From: a virus
Direction: 5' to 3' (one strand)
IMG/VR virus record: IMGVR_UViG_3300042888_003240
Coordinates: 1 to 22,874 of that record
DNA: 22,874 nucleotides
In this document: piece by piece, positions 1 to 8,078 of the stretch
How the letters are laid out: every line of letters begins with the position of its first letter
Position numbering within the stretch: position 1 is the stretch's first letter
The notes under the pieces: generated by a model
Database searches by the model: none
Told to the model about the DNA's origin: nothing
What the model saw: only the letters and a program-made list of their open reading frames with translations
Translations under genes and position numbers: made by a program

Positions 1-194
1 TTAGATTGGCAGAATTTAAGAATCAAGGATATACTCTAAGCAAGAGTTTAAGCATGTTGTCTTTGTCATTGCCGCAAGAAGTTTTTGATATTGCAAGAAA
101 AATATATGAAGATCGCCTCCTAAATAACATTGAAGGCAATGCTGACGATGATTTTTTGAAAGCTTGTCAACAATTTGACGAAATGAATAAATAA
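1..194 (+). CDS. Unknown protein, 5' end outside the window
   Basis: The reading frame is open to the left edge, so this is probably the C-terminal part of a longer gene. The first possible start inside the window is a TTG at 6, which has no visible ribosome-binding site. The visible part is about 62 residues, charged and probably helical, and ends Q-F-D-E-M-N-K. It has no motif I recognise, no membrane segment and no cysteines apart from one near the end. The next gene starts 3 bases after its stop, which suggests co-transcription and translational coupling with 198-950. No function is assigned. Confidence 0.5.
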   Translation, partial: RLAEFKNQGYTLSKSLSMLSLSLPQEVFDIARKIYEDRLLNNIEGNADDDFLKACQQFDEMNK

Positions 195-197
195 ATT

Positions 198-950
198 ATG
201 AAAATCAGTGAAGTTAAAATATTTTTAGAAGATTACCACATGGCTTTAATTTCTTCATCTAATGATGAACAATGGTTAGCCAATACAACCAATTATCCAG
301 AAATTTTTCAGTCTTATTTTAAAACTAAAAACAACATTGATGTTGTTAGCAACGGCAATCTAATAGAAAACATTATTTTGTATAAAAATAAAAACAAATT
401 AAATTGCGTTCCAGAACATATAATTAATTTTGAAGAAAATAAAACTGATTTTATAAAAAACAATATTCATGAAACATATCAGAAGACTTCTTACTACGCT
501 AGCATATTGGAAAAATTAATCAATGAATTCAGTTGTAACAATAGAAAATTTTCTTCATATAAAATATTTCCATTTCCAGAAAAAGAAGAAGATACATATT
601 TGCCAATAAAAAAGTTTAAGATGATTTGTAACGGAAATGTTTGCAAAGCTACAATTGTGCGTGGTGGATTAAGAATTGATGGTGACGATGACATGTCAAA
701 TTATTTTAATAAAAGAATTATCAGTAAATTCATGAAAACTGGTTATACTGACGAAATACCAGATGAAAAGAAAAATCGCAGAAGATTACTTTTTCTTAAA
801 GCAATACCACTCGAAGGCATAACGAGTCTTTCTAAAAAGACAGGAAAATACAAATTAAAATTTATTGGTAATCAAACTGTTGATGATGATGAAAATGAGT
901 TTTCAATTACAAATGAACCAATTCAGGTCACTAATATAGGCAAAATATGA
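198..950 (+). CDS. Unknown 250-residue phage protein
   Basis: I do not recognise this protein. It starts at an ATG 3 bases after the previous stop and ends in an ATGA overlap with the next gene (947-950), so three genes form a coupled unit. The protein is rich in Asn, Lys and Ile. A Cys pair lies near residues 144 and 149 (C-N-G-N-V-C), followed by a basic stretch (K-K-N-R-R-R near 191-196), and the C-terminal 60 residues look beta-rich. In T4 the tail-tube and neck genes lie near the portal, but nothing here resembles them. The N-terminus (V-K-I-F-L-E-D-Y) faintly recalls the targeting motif described in the findings, but the spacing differs and I do not count it. Confidence 0.7.
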   Translation: MKISEVKIFLEDYHMALISSSNDEQWLANTTNYPEIFQSYFKTKNNIDVVSNGNLIENIILYKNKNKLNCVPEHIINFEENKTDFIKNNIHETYQKTSYYASILEKLINEFSCNNRKFSSYKIFPFPEKEEDTYLPIKKFKMICNGNVCKATIVRGGLRIDGDDDMSNYFNKRIISKFMKTGYTDEIPDEKKNRRRLLFLKAIPLEGITSLSKKTGKYKLKFIGNQTVDDDENEFSITNEPIQVTNIGKI

Positions 951-1258
951 AAAAAAACATTAGCGAAACGATTGGTAAGTTGGAAAAAATATACTTTGAA
1001 ATACCTGATGATTTTGCATTGCAAAATGCTAGAACTTATTTTCGCAAAGCAATAAATGAAATGAAAGAAATTCAAAACAAAAGAATAAGAAGAGAAAAAA
1101 CTCAACAAAATGTTCCTCAATCTGGTCATATGGATATCAATGCAGCAAAATTATCTTTGAAAGAATTAGACAGATTGATTGCCTTAGAAAATAAGAAGTT
1201 AGAAAAACCTGAAAAGAATAAACCAATCTCTGATGAAAATCAATTCTTAGCTGGTTGA
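947..1258 (+). CDS. Small unknown protein, charged and helical
   Basis: This 103-residue protein overlaps the previous gene by four bases (ATGA), the usual arrangement for coupled phage genes. The sequence is dominated by Lys, Glu, Asn and Gln, has no Cys, and carries two helix-like stretches around residues 22-50 and 66-95 that could form a coiled coil. No family is recognised. Its 3' end overlaps the 3' end of the opposing gene 1247-1786 by 12 bases, with no terminator visible between them. A structural adaptor or chaperone role is possible but unsupported. Confidence 0.65.
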   Translation: MKKNISETIGKLEKIYFEIPDDFALQNARTYFRKAINEMKEIQNKRIRREKTQQNVPQSGHMDINAAKLSLKELDRLIALENKKLEKPEKNKPISDENQFLAG

Positions 1259-1786
1259 TAATTTACTTTTAAATTTATCTTTAATAAGAGAAAAGTAATA
1301 ATCACTTTTATTGTCAAAACATTTTTCTATTTTGACAGAATATTCTTTAGGATCTACAAGCTTTTCATCAATTTCTAATCTTTTTTCTATTTTATTTAAA
1401 AGTTTATGAAAATTATTTCCATTATTAAAATGAATAATACAATCTTCACAATAATGAAGCATTTCATATATTCTTCGTAAACGGTAATTAATATATGATG
1501 GGTTTTCTTCGCCGACTATATCATCTAAATAAAATATAAAAAAATGTTTTTTCAAAATATCTGTAGATGCTACTTCATAATTTTCCAAACAAACATCGTA
1601 AAACCAAGCACCACCAAACTTATATTTGTGGTTTTTTCGTAATTCTCCAACATCATGACAATTCAAATATGTTGTTTTTATTGTATTATCTTTTATTACT
1701 TTTTGCAATTTACCATGAGAAGAAAGCGTTTTATCAAGCTTATTGTGAGATGATCCATGATAGCTTATGACGAAAAAACTTTCCAT
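1247..1786 (-). CDS. Unknown 179-residue protein, apparently leaderless
   Basis: This long - strand frame is convergent with the preceding operon. The protein is rich in Tyr, Phe, His and Lys, with scattered Cys (C-x2-C near residues 113-116) and no recognised domain. Its first residues alternate hydrophobic and polar (F-F-V-I-S-Y-H-G-S), as in a buried beta strand. No Shine-Dalgarno sequence precedes the ATG. Instead an octamer ACTAAATA lies exactly five bases upstream of it, the spacing at which a T4-type late promoter would start transcription at the A of the start codon. I consider the gene real from its length and clean boundaries. Its function is unknown. Confidence 0.6.
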   Translation of the reverse strand: MESFFVISYHGSSHNKLDKTLSSHGKLQKVIKDNTIKTTYLNCHDVGELRKNHKYKFGGAWFYDVCLENYEVASTDILKKHFFIFYLDDIVGEENPSYINYRLRRIYEMLHYCEDCIIHFNNGNNFHKLLNKIEKRLEIDEKLVDPKEYSVKIEKCFDNKSDYYFSLIKDKFKSKLSTS

Positions 1787-1791
1787 ATTAT

Positions 1792-1799
1792 TATTTAGT
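1792..1799 (-). promoter_or_regulatory. Putative late promoter of 1247-1786
   Basis: On the - strand this reads ACTAAATA, six of eight matching the T4 late consensus TATAAATA. It lies five bases upstream of the start codon, so the predicted transcript would have no leader. This is pattern and position only. TAAATA is not rare in DNA this rich in A+T. Confidence 0.35.
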
Positions 1800-1854
1800 T
1801 TCGCTTTATCAATTTGACAAACTGTTTTTAATGATAGGAAATTTTAAAAAAAAG

Positions 1855-1862
1855 ACTAAATA
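1855..1862 (+). promoter_or_regulatory. Putative late promoter of the portal gene
   Basis: The + strand reads ACTAAATA, identical to the octamer at 1792-1799 that faces the other way. A T4-type late start site would fall near 1868, leaving a leader of about 10 bases before the GTG at 1878. The two identical octamers face away from each other across about 55 bases and could drive the two divergent genes. Confidence 0.4.
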
Positions 1863-1877
1863 ACTTGGTTAGATGGT

Positions 1878-4448
1878 GTGTCCTTGGTTGACACAATAGA
1901 TCAGGAATTAAAAGTAATTATGCCTACACCACTTTGGTCAGATATTTTTAAGACTTTTACTTATGCGTTTGAAAAAGATCCGCTAAGCAGGAGATTGCAA
2001 TCTAAAGAAATTGTTGGCGCTGGTATTATCAGCCCAGATTCTATCCCAAGCATTTCTCCCGATGGTTCTTATTGGAATGGTCAAGATAACAGACTCATCA
2101 GACTTCGTGAATCTCAAGATTTTGTTGATTTGTCTACAGTAAGCAATAGAATTTCAAGATATAAAGAATACGAGAGACTAAGAGCTGTTCCTGAAATTGA
2201 AACATGTTTAACTATATTTGCAGATGAAGCATGTGTTTCTGGAAACACCAAAGTTGCAACACCTTTTGGTTTTAAAACCATCAAAGCACTAGCAGAAGAA
2301 AATGCTACTGACAAATTTTTAGTTTATTGTTATGATTTTAAGAAAAAAGATTACACTTTAGGCTGGGCACACAACCCCAGAAAAACTAAAACATCAGAAA
2401 CTATTGAAATTATCTTTGATAATGGTGGAAAGTTAGAATGTACTCCAGATCATAAAGTACTTCTGCGCTCTGGAGAATGGATTCAAGCAGAGAATTTAAA
2501 GGTTGGCGATGATTTGATGCCTTTCTATCGTGAAAAACCAGACACCACACATAATAATCTTATAAGCGGTCAATTCCCAAGAATATTTACGTTTAATAAC
2601 GGTTGGGTTACAGAAAGACAACTTGTTGATGAATGGCGTACTGGTAAACCTATAGAAAAGTATCAATCAATTAATTTTTACACAAGATTAATCAACCAAG
2701 GCATGTCAATGGACAATATTATTGCCATGGTCGAAGAAACTTGGATAACAGTTAAAGCAAGATTAAAGAAAGCCGGTTTCACCTACCAAGAACTTAAATA
2801 CCTTGCAAAGAATAAAAGCGACAGAAGAAAAATAATTGGAAAATTTAAAGGAATTAAACAAGATGTTTATGATTTGACAGTTGAAGAACATCATAATTTT
2901 GCAACAGATCACACCATTGTTCACAATTGTCAAAAAGATGAATATGGAAATGTTTTAAAAATAGAAGTTGAAAATGATGATGTAAAAAAAGAAGTTGAAT
3001 TTTTGCTAATGTCTAGACAAATGCTTAACTTCAATAAAAGAATATGGGCAGATTTTAAAAGCCTCTTGCTATATGGAGATTTGTTTTACGAACTTGTTAC
3101 CGATCTTGATTCTCCCAATGAAGGTATTTTGAAAATTCAAAGACTTCCTCCTGAAAGTATTTATCGGATTGAAACAACTAAAGGAAAAGTTATTGAATTC
3201 CAACAATCAAAAGAAGGACCAGATTATCAATCATTGGTTCGTGCGCCCGTAACAGTGGCTAGCGATCAAGAAATTCAAATGGCAACCGCAATTAGGTTTG
3301 CTCCAGAACAAGTCGTCCATGTGAGAATTAATGAGGATAGAAGGCAATTCTATCCATATGGCAGTTCAATTGCTGAGCCAGCCAGAGGACCAGCATATCA
3401 ATTAAGATTGATGGAAGACAGTATGTTAACATATCGTCTTGCCAGAGCGCCTGAAAGAAGAGTGTTTTATATCGATGTAGGTCAACTTCCCGGATTCAAG
3501 GCAGAAGCATTCATTGAAAGAATGAAAGATCAATTCCGTAAAAGAAAAATTAGCTTAAATCAAAATGGATTTTCTGGTTCTTCTTCTGTTGAAGAAAGAT
3601 ACCAACCACCAGCAGTTGAAGAAGACTTTTGGATTCCAACAAGACCAAATTCAAATACTAGAGTTGAAACTCTTCAAGGTGCTCAGAACCTTGGTGAAAT
3701 TGATGATGCCATTTATTTTAGATTAAAACTAATGACTGCTCTCAATTTTCCTAAGAATTATCTAAATGTTGACGATCCAGCACAAACCAAGATTACTTTG
3801 TCTTCACAAGACGTAAAATTTGCAAGAACTGTTGAAAGATATCAATCTTCTTTGGAAGATGGAATTTATGAAATAGCACAAAGACATTTACATATGCGTG
3901 GATTTCCACCTGAAACATATGATGACTTGAAAATAAACATGACTCCTCCAAGCGAATGGAGAGAACTAAGTAGAGCTGAAATTGTCAACAATAGAATTCA
4001 GAATGTTACAACGCTTAAATCTGCTGGGATAATTAGTGATTATGACTTAATGCGATTTTGGATGCATTATACAGAAGAAGAAACAAAAGATATGCTTGCT
4101 AGGATTAAGTTGCAAAAACTTGAAGATGCGAGATTGCAAGTATTGCAACAAAATCCACAACTTCTTGGTGTTGGTATTCCTTCACAAGAAGATGAACAAG
4201 TTGGAGCAACAGATAAAGGACCAAATAACCAACTTGAAGTCCCAACAGAAACAACTCCTGAAGCTCCTCTTGATCCTTCCGCTCCTACTGGAGCAACATC
4301 ACCCGAAATGGGATCGTCAGCGCCATCTACTTCTGGTGGAGCGCCTCTTCCAGAACCAAAAGAAGAAGATATTGAAAAATATGACCTTGGTATTAAAGAC
4401 TACGCCAGCGAAGAAGACAACGAAAGCCAAGATTATAGCATAGAATAA
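1878..4448 (+). CDS. Portal vertex protein with an in-frame intein
   Basis: This is the dodecameric portal at the unique head vertex, through which DNA is packaged and to which the neck is joined (T4 gp20 family). The family signature lies after the intein: an R-L-A-R-A-P-E-R-R-V-F-Y-I-D-V-G segment, a basic stretch, then an F-W-I-P-T-R-P element and an L-x-G-A-Q-N-L-G-E-I-D-D segment near the clip and crown. The primary product is 856 residues. Removing the intein (119-350) leaves about 624, a normal length for large phages. The start is GTG at 1878, with only a weak ribosome-binding site and a putative late promoter just upstream. The C-terminal 90 residues are Pro/Ser/Glu-rich and probably disordered. 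The order portal, core slot, protease, scaffold, capsid matches T4. The family call is firm. Confidence 0.95.
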   Translation: MSLVDTIDQELKVIMPTPLWSDIFKTFTYAFEKDPLSRRLQSKEIVGAGIISPDSIPSISPDGSYWNGQDNRLIRLRESQDFVDLSTVSNRISRYKEYERLRAVPEIETCLTIFADEACVSGNTKVATPFGFKTIKALAEENATDKFLVYCYDFKKKDYTLGWAHNPRKTKTSETIEIIFDNGGKLECTPDHKVLLRSGEWIQAENLKVGDDLMPFYREKPDTTHNNLISGQFPRIFTFNNGWVTERQLVDEWRTGKPIEKYQSINFYTRLINQGMSMDNIIAMVEETWITVKARLKKAGFTYQELKYLAKNKSDRRKIIGKFKGIKQDVYDLTVEEHHNFATDHTIVHNCQKDEYGNVLKIEVENDDVKKEVEFLLMSRQMLNFNKRIWADFKSLLLYGDLFYELVTDLDSPNEGILKIQRLPPESIYRIETTKGKVIEFQQSKEGPDYQSLVRAPVTVASDQEIQMATAIRFAPEQVVHVRINEDRRQFYPYGSSIAEPARGPAYQLRLMEDSMLTYRLARAPERRVFYIDVGQLPGFKAEAFIERMKDQFRKRKISLNQNGFSGSSSVEERYQPPAVEEDFWIPTRPNSNTRVETLQGAQNLGEIDDAIYFRLKLMTALNFPKNYLNVDDPAQTKITLSSQDVKFARTVERYQSSLEDGIYEIAQRHLHMRGFPPETYDDLKINMTPPSEWRELSRAEIVNNRIQNVTTLKSAGIISDYDLMRFWMHYTEEETKDMLARIKLQKLEDARLQVLQQNPQLLGVGIPSQEDEQVGATDKGPNNQLEVPTETTPEAPLDPSAPTGATSPEMGSSAPSTSGGAPLPEPKEEDIEKYDLGIKDYASEEDNESQDYSIE
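2232..2927 (+). mobile_element. Intein in the portal gene, HTH-like insert, no nuclease motif
   Basis: The intein is 232 residues, portal residues 119-350. Cys119 opens block A (C-V-S-G-N-T-K-V). Block B has T-P-D-H with His192. Block F is V-Y-D-L-T-V-E-x-H-H-N-F-A near 330-341. Block G ends H-N (349-350), followed by Cys351, the first residue of the downstream extein. All residues needed for standard protein splicing are present. Between blocks B and F lie about 90 extra residues (roughly 228-318). They have no LAGLIDADG, HNH or GIY-YIG motif, but a helix-turn-helix-like segment lies around 276-312 (T-V-K-A-R-L-K-K-A-G-F-T). It is best read as a splicing-competent intein that has lost, or never had, its own endonuclease. 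Block identification is clear; the HTH call is tentative. Confidence 0.92.
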
Positions 4449-4456
4449 GGTGAATA

Positions 4457-5224
4457 ATGAGCGAAGAAGATTATGAAGACATTGAAGAACAAGAAGAAAC
4501 AAGACTTCATGGAGAATATGTTTGGGATGGTCGTCAATTAACAAGCGCAGATAGCAATGTTGATGATTCTGGTGGTCATCAAGGATATTTTCTTCAACAA
4601 ATTATTAGTGAGTTATATGAAGACACAATTGAACTCGCAAAAAATGTAAAAGAACATCTAGAGACATTGCCAGAAGATCAGTTAACAGTCGATCAAGAAG
4701 ATTTTTTAGAAAAGTTTAACATAAATGTAAAAGATATTGGCAATAATGATCACGGGTTTAATCCAGATGAATTTCAAAGTTTTTTGAGGGAATTAGAAAC
4801 AGTTGATCCATCTTCTTATAATAAGTTTAAAGAAGATAACGAAAAGACAATTAAAGGGTTTAAAAATCCTGTTCTTTGGGGTTGTGAAAAAGGAAATATT
4901 GTTGTTAGACAGAATAGTTTTGAACTTTGTGGATGGGAACAAAGTAAAGCGAAAGATATTTTAAAAATTGTTGATGAAATTGTAGGTCGTGATACTGCTA
5001 GCCCTACAACAAGTTTAGACATATATGATCATAATTTTGACAAAACATATCATACTACTGTCGGTGAATTACAGTCTGGAGAAAAACCTCAGAATATTAT
5101 TCCGAGTGCATTAAAGACAAAATCAAACATCCATATTCCTTGGGATAGAAGTATGTTGCAAGGTGACAACAACAATTTTACTAAATTTAAAAATTGGATT
5201 AAGTTAAGAGAAGAAAGGAATTAA
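4457..5224 (+). CDS. Unknown acidic protein in the head operon
   Basis: This 255-residue protein follows the portal gene with a good ribosome-binding site (AAGGTGA at 4447-4453), so it is probably translated from the portal transcript. It sits where T4 keeps its small prohead-core genes, but no similarity to gp67 or gp68 is visible. The N-terminal 20 residues are very acidic (E-E-D-Y-E-D-I-E-E-Q-E-E-T). The rest is mixed and soluble, with two tryptophan-containing stretches near residues 140 and 155. The last residues (F-T-K-F-K-N-W-I-K-L-R-E-E) resemble the aromatic targeting motif found at the N-termini of other proteins here, but at the wrong end. It may be a head-assembly or core component, by position only. 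Confidence 0.7.
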   Translation: MSEEDYEDIEEQEETRLHGEYVWDGRQLTSADSNVDDSGGHQGYFLQQIISELYEDTIELAKNVKEHLETLPEDQLTVDQEDFLEKFNINVKDIGNNDHGFNPDEFQSFLRELETVDPSSYNKFKEDNEKTIKGFKNPVLWGCEKGNIVVRQNSFELCGWEQSKAKDILKIVDEIVGRDTASPTTSLDIYDHNFDKTYHTTVGELQSGEKPQNIIPSALKTKSNIHIPWDRSMLQGDNNNFTKFKNWIKLREERN

Positions 5225-5547
5225 CCACCCATATTTGGTGGTAGATTATTTGCCCTATCCAAAATTCCTGTTTCTTGTGCTAATCCCTTGTCTTCTTCAT
5301 CGTCTTTATTCTCTTCTTCAAAATTTTCAATCTCTCGTTTCAAATGTTCATCTCTAATTTCTTCAACAAATTCTTTAGTCACATCAACAAATTTTTTAAA
5401 ATAATTTGGATTTTCTAAAATAAAACCAATGATAGTTTTTAATCGATTAACTTTTTTTTCCATTTTTGACGGAACTTTTTGTTGATTTTGATCAAAATTT
5501 TCCTTAAATCCAAATCTTTGATTAATAAAATCTGTAAATGTTTGCAT
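5221..5547 (-). CDS. Small coiled-coil protein with targeting-like N-terminus
   Basis: This 108-residue protein is encoded opposite to the surrounding head genes, and its stop overlaps the stop of 4457-5224 by four bases. A good ribosome-binding site (AAGAAGG on the - strand, about 5553-5559) precedes the ATG, which supports a real gene. Residues 1-11 (M-Q-T-F-T-D-F-I-N-Q-R) have aromatic residues at positions 4 and 7 followed by Ile, the shape of T4 capsid-targeting sequences. The middle is basic and helical, then a strongly acidic run (roughly residues 75-90) with a likely coiled coil around 45-80, ending in a Pro/Gly tail. I infer a packaged internal or core protein. The family is not recognised. 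Confidence 0.65.
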   Translation of the reverse strand: MQTFTDFINQRFGFKENFDQNQQKVPSKMEKKVNRLKTIIGFILENPNYFKKFVDVTKEFVEEIRDEHLKREIENFEEENKDDEEDKGLAQETGILDRANNLPPNMGG

Positions 5548-5649
5548 GTTTACCTTCTTTTTTTAAATGCTTCTGCATAGATATGAGTTAGGATTCAAAA
5601 AAATTCTCACTTTATGTTATTTAACATTGTTTTTTTTGGGGAGTAAAAA

Positions 5650-7431
5650 ATGAAGAGAAAACTCATCGATTATGATGTCTTCAAGCAGATTGAGCGCAAG
5701 TTTCTCCAGACAGCTGAAAAAGAATTAAATGAAGCTGCTGATGCTATTGCCAAAGCTCTTGATAAAGACAATATTGCTTTGTTTGGTATCACTGAAAACG
5801 AAGCTACTTTTGCCACTGATCAAGGTACACTTGTTCACGCAACTTATATCATAGATGATTCCAAGCTTTTGCTTGAAAATATCGAAGAATTGGTTGTTGA
5901 TGAGACTTCTCAAATTAATGAAGGCAAAAATATCATTGATAGAATGGTTGATTCCATTCTTGATGATAACAAAGAAAATGCAAGTGATTTGTTTTCAAAT
6001 TACTTTAGCCTTCCTTACATTCGTGTAAATCTTCAAGAAGGTGTAATCAACGAATCTAAGAGGCATAAAGGCAAGATGCCTCCTCAGCTTGCAGCCTATC
6101 TCAAGAAGAAGGCAGCCAAGAAAGGCAAAAAAGGCAATAAAGGCAAGAAAGATGACAAACGTGAAGAATTAGTCAAAAAGCATTCTTCAAATAAGATGGC
6201 ATTTATTGCTAAAAAAGCTAATGCTAAGGTTGTTAAAGAATGGGCAACTGTTTCCAAGAATGTTCTTGACTATGTTGATTTTAGGACTTTTGGCGCTCCA
6301 ACTTTGAGCGAAACTGTTAAAGACAAGCTTGGTAATGTTATTACTGTTGCTATTCCTCGCTCACAAATTAAGAATGAAGCTAAGATTCTTTCATTCAATT
6401 GGAAGACGCTTAATACAGATGTAATGCACCAAAGAGATCTTATGAGACTTCTTGCTCATAATGCTCACTGGGGTCTTGCTTGCAAAGACATGAAGAAGTG
6501 CAACGCTATGAGCGATTCATCTAAACTTCAAGAAACTATTGAAAATGTTGCAGCTGCTTTCCCAAGTGTTGTGTACCTTACTGAAGGTGAACTTGCTAGG
6601 CTAATTAGCGACACTTTAGTTAGAGAAAATGTAAAGAACTTTGATGATGATTCTTGTGTGTTCTTAGCTGAAGGTGTTCTAAGAACATGCTATGAAACAT
6701 ATAAAGATAAAGTCAATCAGATCTTTAAAATAGCTGACATGTTTGAATCTGATAGTTACGAAGGCTTCAAGCATGCTTCTGAAATCATGGTTGACAAGCT
6801 TAACGAAGTTTCAAAGACCGAAAAGATGGCTTTTGAAGATACTTACAAAGCACTTAACAGTCTTGCAGGTCTTGCTGAACATTTCGGAGATGCTTCCATT
6901 AAGCACGAAATTGCTGGTTATATGGGCGATATTGAAAATGCGCTAACTGGCAAGAAAGCTTTCGATATTGATGTTCTTGAAGAAGCAGCTGCTATGCTTA
7001 AAGCTGCCGCTAATCTTCCTATGAGTGGCGATTGGCATGTGTCTGATAAAGTTGGTAACACTGTAACAGGTGATATCGAATCTATGTCAAGATACGGCAA
7101 AATTGACGGAAGTCCCGGCAAGTATGCTTCAACAAGATCACCATTCGTTAGTGATGGCAAATCTTACGACAAGCAAGGTGTTGAAGATCTTAGGAAGGGT
7201 TATTTGACTCATGATGGTTCTGATGTTTACCCAAATGTCAAGAATCCTTATGTTCCCAAGGCTGGCGATTATAAGATTCATGGAGAAAAGACTATTGATT
7301 CAGATAGCGATGTTCTTGGTTACAATGATGGTCCCGGAACTTGGGACAAGTTAAAAAATCCTTACATTCCTTCAAATGGAATGACATTGGCTCATAGTTT
7401 CAAACTGCTTAAAGGCAGCGAAAGGGGTTGA
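5650..7431 (+). CDS. Probable prohead core or internal head protein
   Basis: This 593-residue protein occupies the slot between portal and prohead protease that holds core genes in T4. It has a strong ribosome-binding site (GGGGAG at 5638-5643). I do not recognise a named family. A very basic linker lies at residues 152-170 (K/G repeats), separating an acidic N-terminal third from a helical middle. The C-terminus holds three copies of a short motif, S-P-F-V (497-500), N-P-Y-V-P (532-536) and N-P-Y-I-P (570-574). Several L/I-x-E followed by G or A triplets (ends near residues 28, 91, 130, 312 and 341) fit the cleavage preference of gp21-type proteases. This suits a core protein cut during maturation, by inference. 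The stop at 7431 is two bases before the protease start. Confidence 0.72.
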   Translation: MKRKLIDYDVFKQIERKFLQTAEKELNEAADAIAKALDKDNIALFGITENEATFATDQGTLVHATYIIDDSKLLLENIEELVVDETSQINEGKNIIDRMVDSILDDNKENASDLFSNYFSLPYIRVNLQEGVINESKRHKGKMPPQLAAYLKKKAAKKGKKGNKGKKDDKREELVKKHSSNKMAFIAKKANAKVVKEWATVSKNVLDYVDFRTFGAPTLSETVKDKLGNVITVAIPRSQIKNEAKILSFNWKTLNTDVMHQRDLMRLLAHNAHWGLACKDMKKCNAMSDSSKLQETIENVAAAFPSVVYLTEGELARLISDTLVRENVKNFDDDSCVFLAEGVLRTCYETYKDKVNQIFKIADMFESDSYEGFKHASEIMVDKLNEVSKTEKMAFEDTYKALNSLAGLAEHFGDASIKHEIAGYMGDIENALTGKKAFDIDVLEEAAAMLKAAANLPMSGDWHVSDKVGNTVTGDIESMSRYGKIDGSPGKYASTRSPFVSDGKSYDKQGVEDLRKGYLTHDGSDVYPNVKNPYVPKAGDYKIHGEKTIDSDSDVLGYNDGPGTWDKLKNPYIPSNGMTLAHSFKLLKGSERG

Positions 7432-7432
7432 T

Positions 7433-8077
7433 GTGAGTATGCTACTTGTAGATTGCTGTTCCAACGGCGGTATTCATATGAATTTGAATGAGTCTGCAAC
7501 TAGCGGACTCACCAGATTCCGTGGTAAATTTCAACAAGCCGATGAAATAAATAAAAACAACAGATGTTACAGTTATGATGTGCTAGACAAAAATATGCAC
7601 GATTTAGTGGAATGCGTTAGCGCAAGAGGTTTGGTTGGTGAATTAGATCATCCCTCTGATTCCATTATTCACTTTGAAAAAGCTTCCCATGTCGTAACAA
7701 AATTATGGTGGGAAGGCAAGTCCTTGATGGGAGAAGGAGAAATTCTTAACACTCCACATGGTAAGATCCTCAAAGCTCTTATCAACGATGGTGTCCGTGT
7801 GGGAATTTCATCCAGAGGTGTCGGCAACGGGTCAACAAATGATAAAGGTATCTTGATGATCACAGAATCATACAAGCTCATTACATTTGACGCAGTTGCA
7901 GATCCTTCAACTTATCAGGCATTTCAAAGGAAAATTACTAAAGAAAATTATAATCCTAGTAATTTTTCCACAAAAAATGAAAGCAGAAGCATACATACTG
8001 TTAATAAGGACGCATTAATAGCTTGTTTAGGCGGGCTAATTAAGAATAAAACCAGTAATATAATAGGGAGACTGTGA
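7433..8077 (+). CDS. Prohead maturation protease, gp21-like
   Basis: This serine protease of the phage prohead/herpesvirus assemblin group cleaves scaffold, core and capsid proteins before DNA packaging. Visible signatures, numbered from the GTG start, are G-E-L-D-H-P with the likely catalytic His73, the strand A-S-H-V-V-T-K-L-W-W-E-G (84-95), and V-G-I-S-S-R-G-V-G with the likely nucleophile Ser126 or Ser127. These are followed by F-D-A-V-A-D-P-S (152-159). The length, 214 residues, is normal for T4-like members. GTG at 7433 is five bases from an AAGGGG site; ATG at 7439 or 7478 could also be used. It lies directly upstream of scaffold and capsid genes, as in T4. The C-terminal 40 residues are poorly conserved and may be an autocleaved tail. 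Confidence 0.93.
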   Translation: MSMLLVDCCSNGGIHMNLNESATSGLTRFRGKFQQADEINKNNRCYSYDVLDKNMHDLVECVSARGLVGELDHPSDSIIHFEKASHVVTKLWWEGKSLMGEGEILNTPHGKILKALINDGVRVGISSRGVGNGSTNDKGILMITESYKLITFDAVADPSTYQAFQRKITKENYNPSNFSTKNESRSIHTVNKDALIACLGGLIKNKTSNIIGRL

Positions 8078-8078
8078 G

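Noticed and set aside
198-245. N-terminus of the 250-residue protein as another targeting tag
   Set aside because: It contains F-L-E-D-Y, but the aromatic residue is at position 9 and the spacing does not match the other tags.
4096-4443. 115-codon frame inside the portal gene
   Set aside because: It is fully inside the conserved portal reading frame, has a Lys/Leu/Gln-biased shadow composition and no ribosome-binding site.
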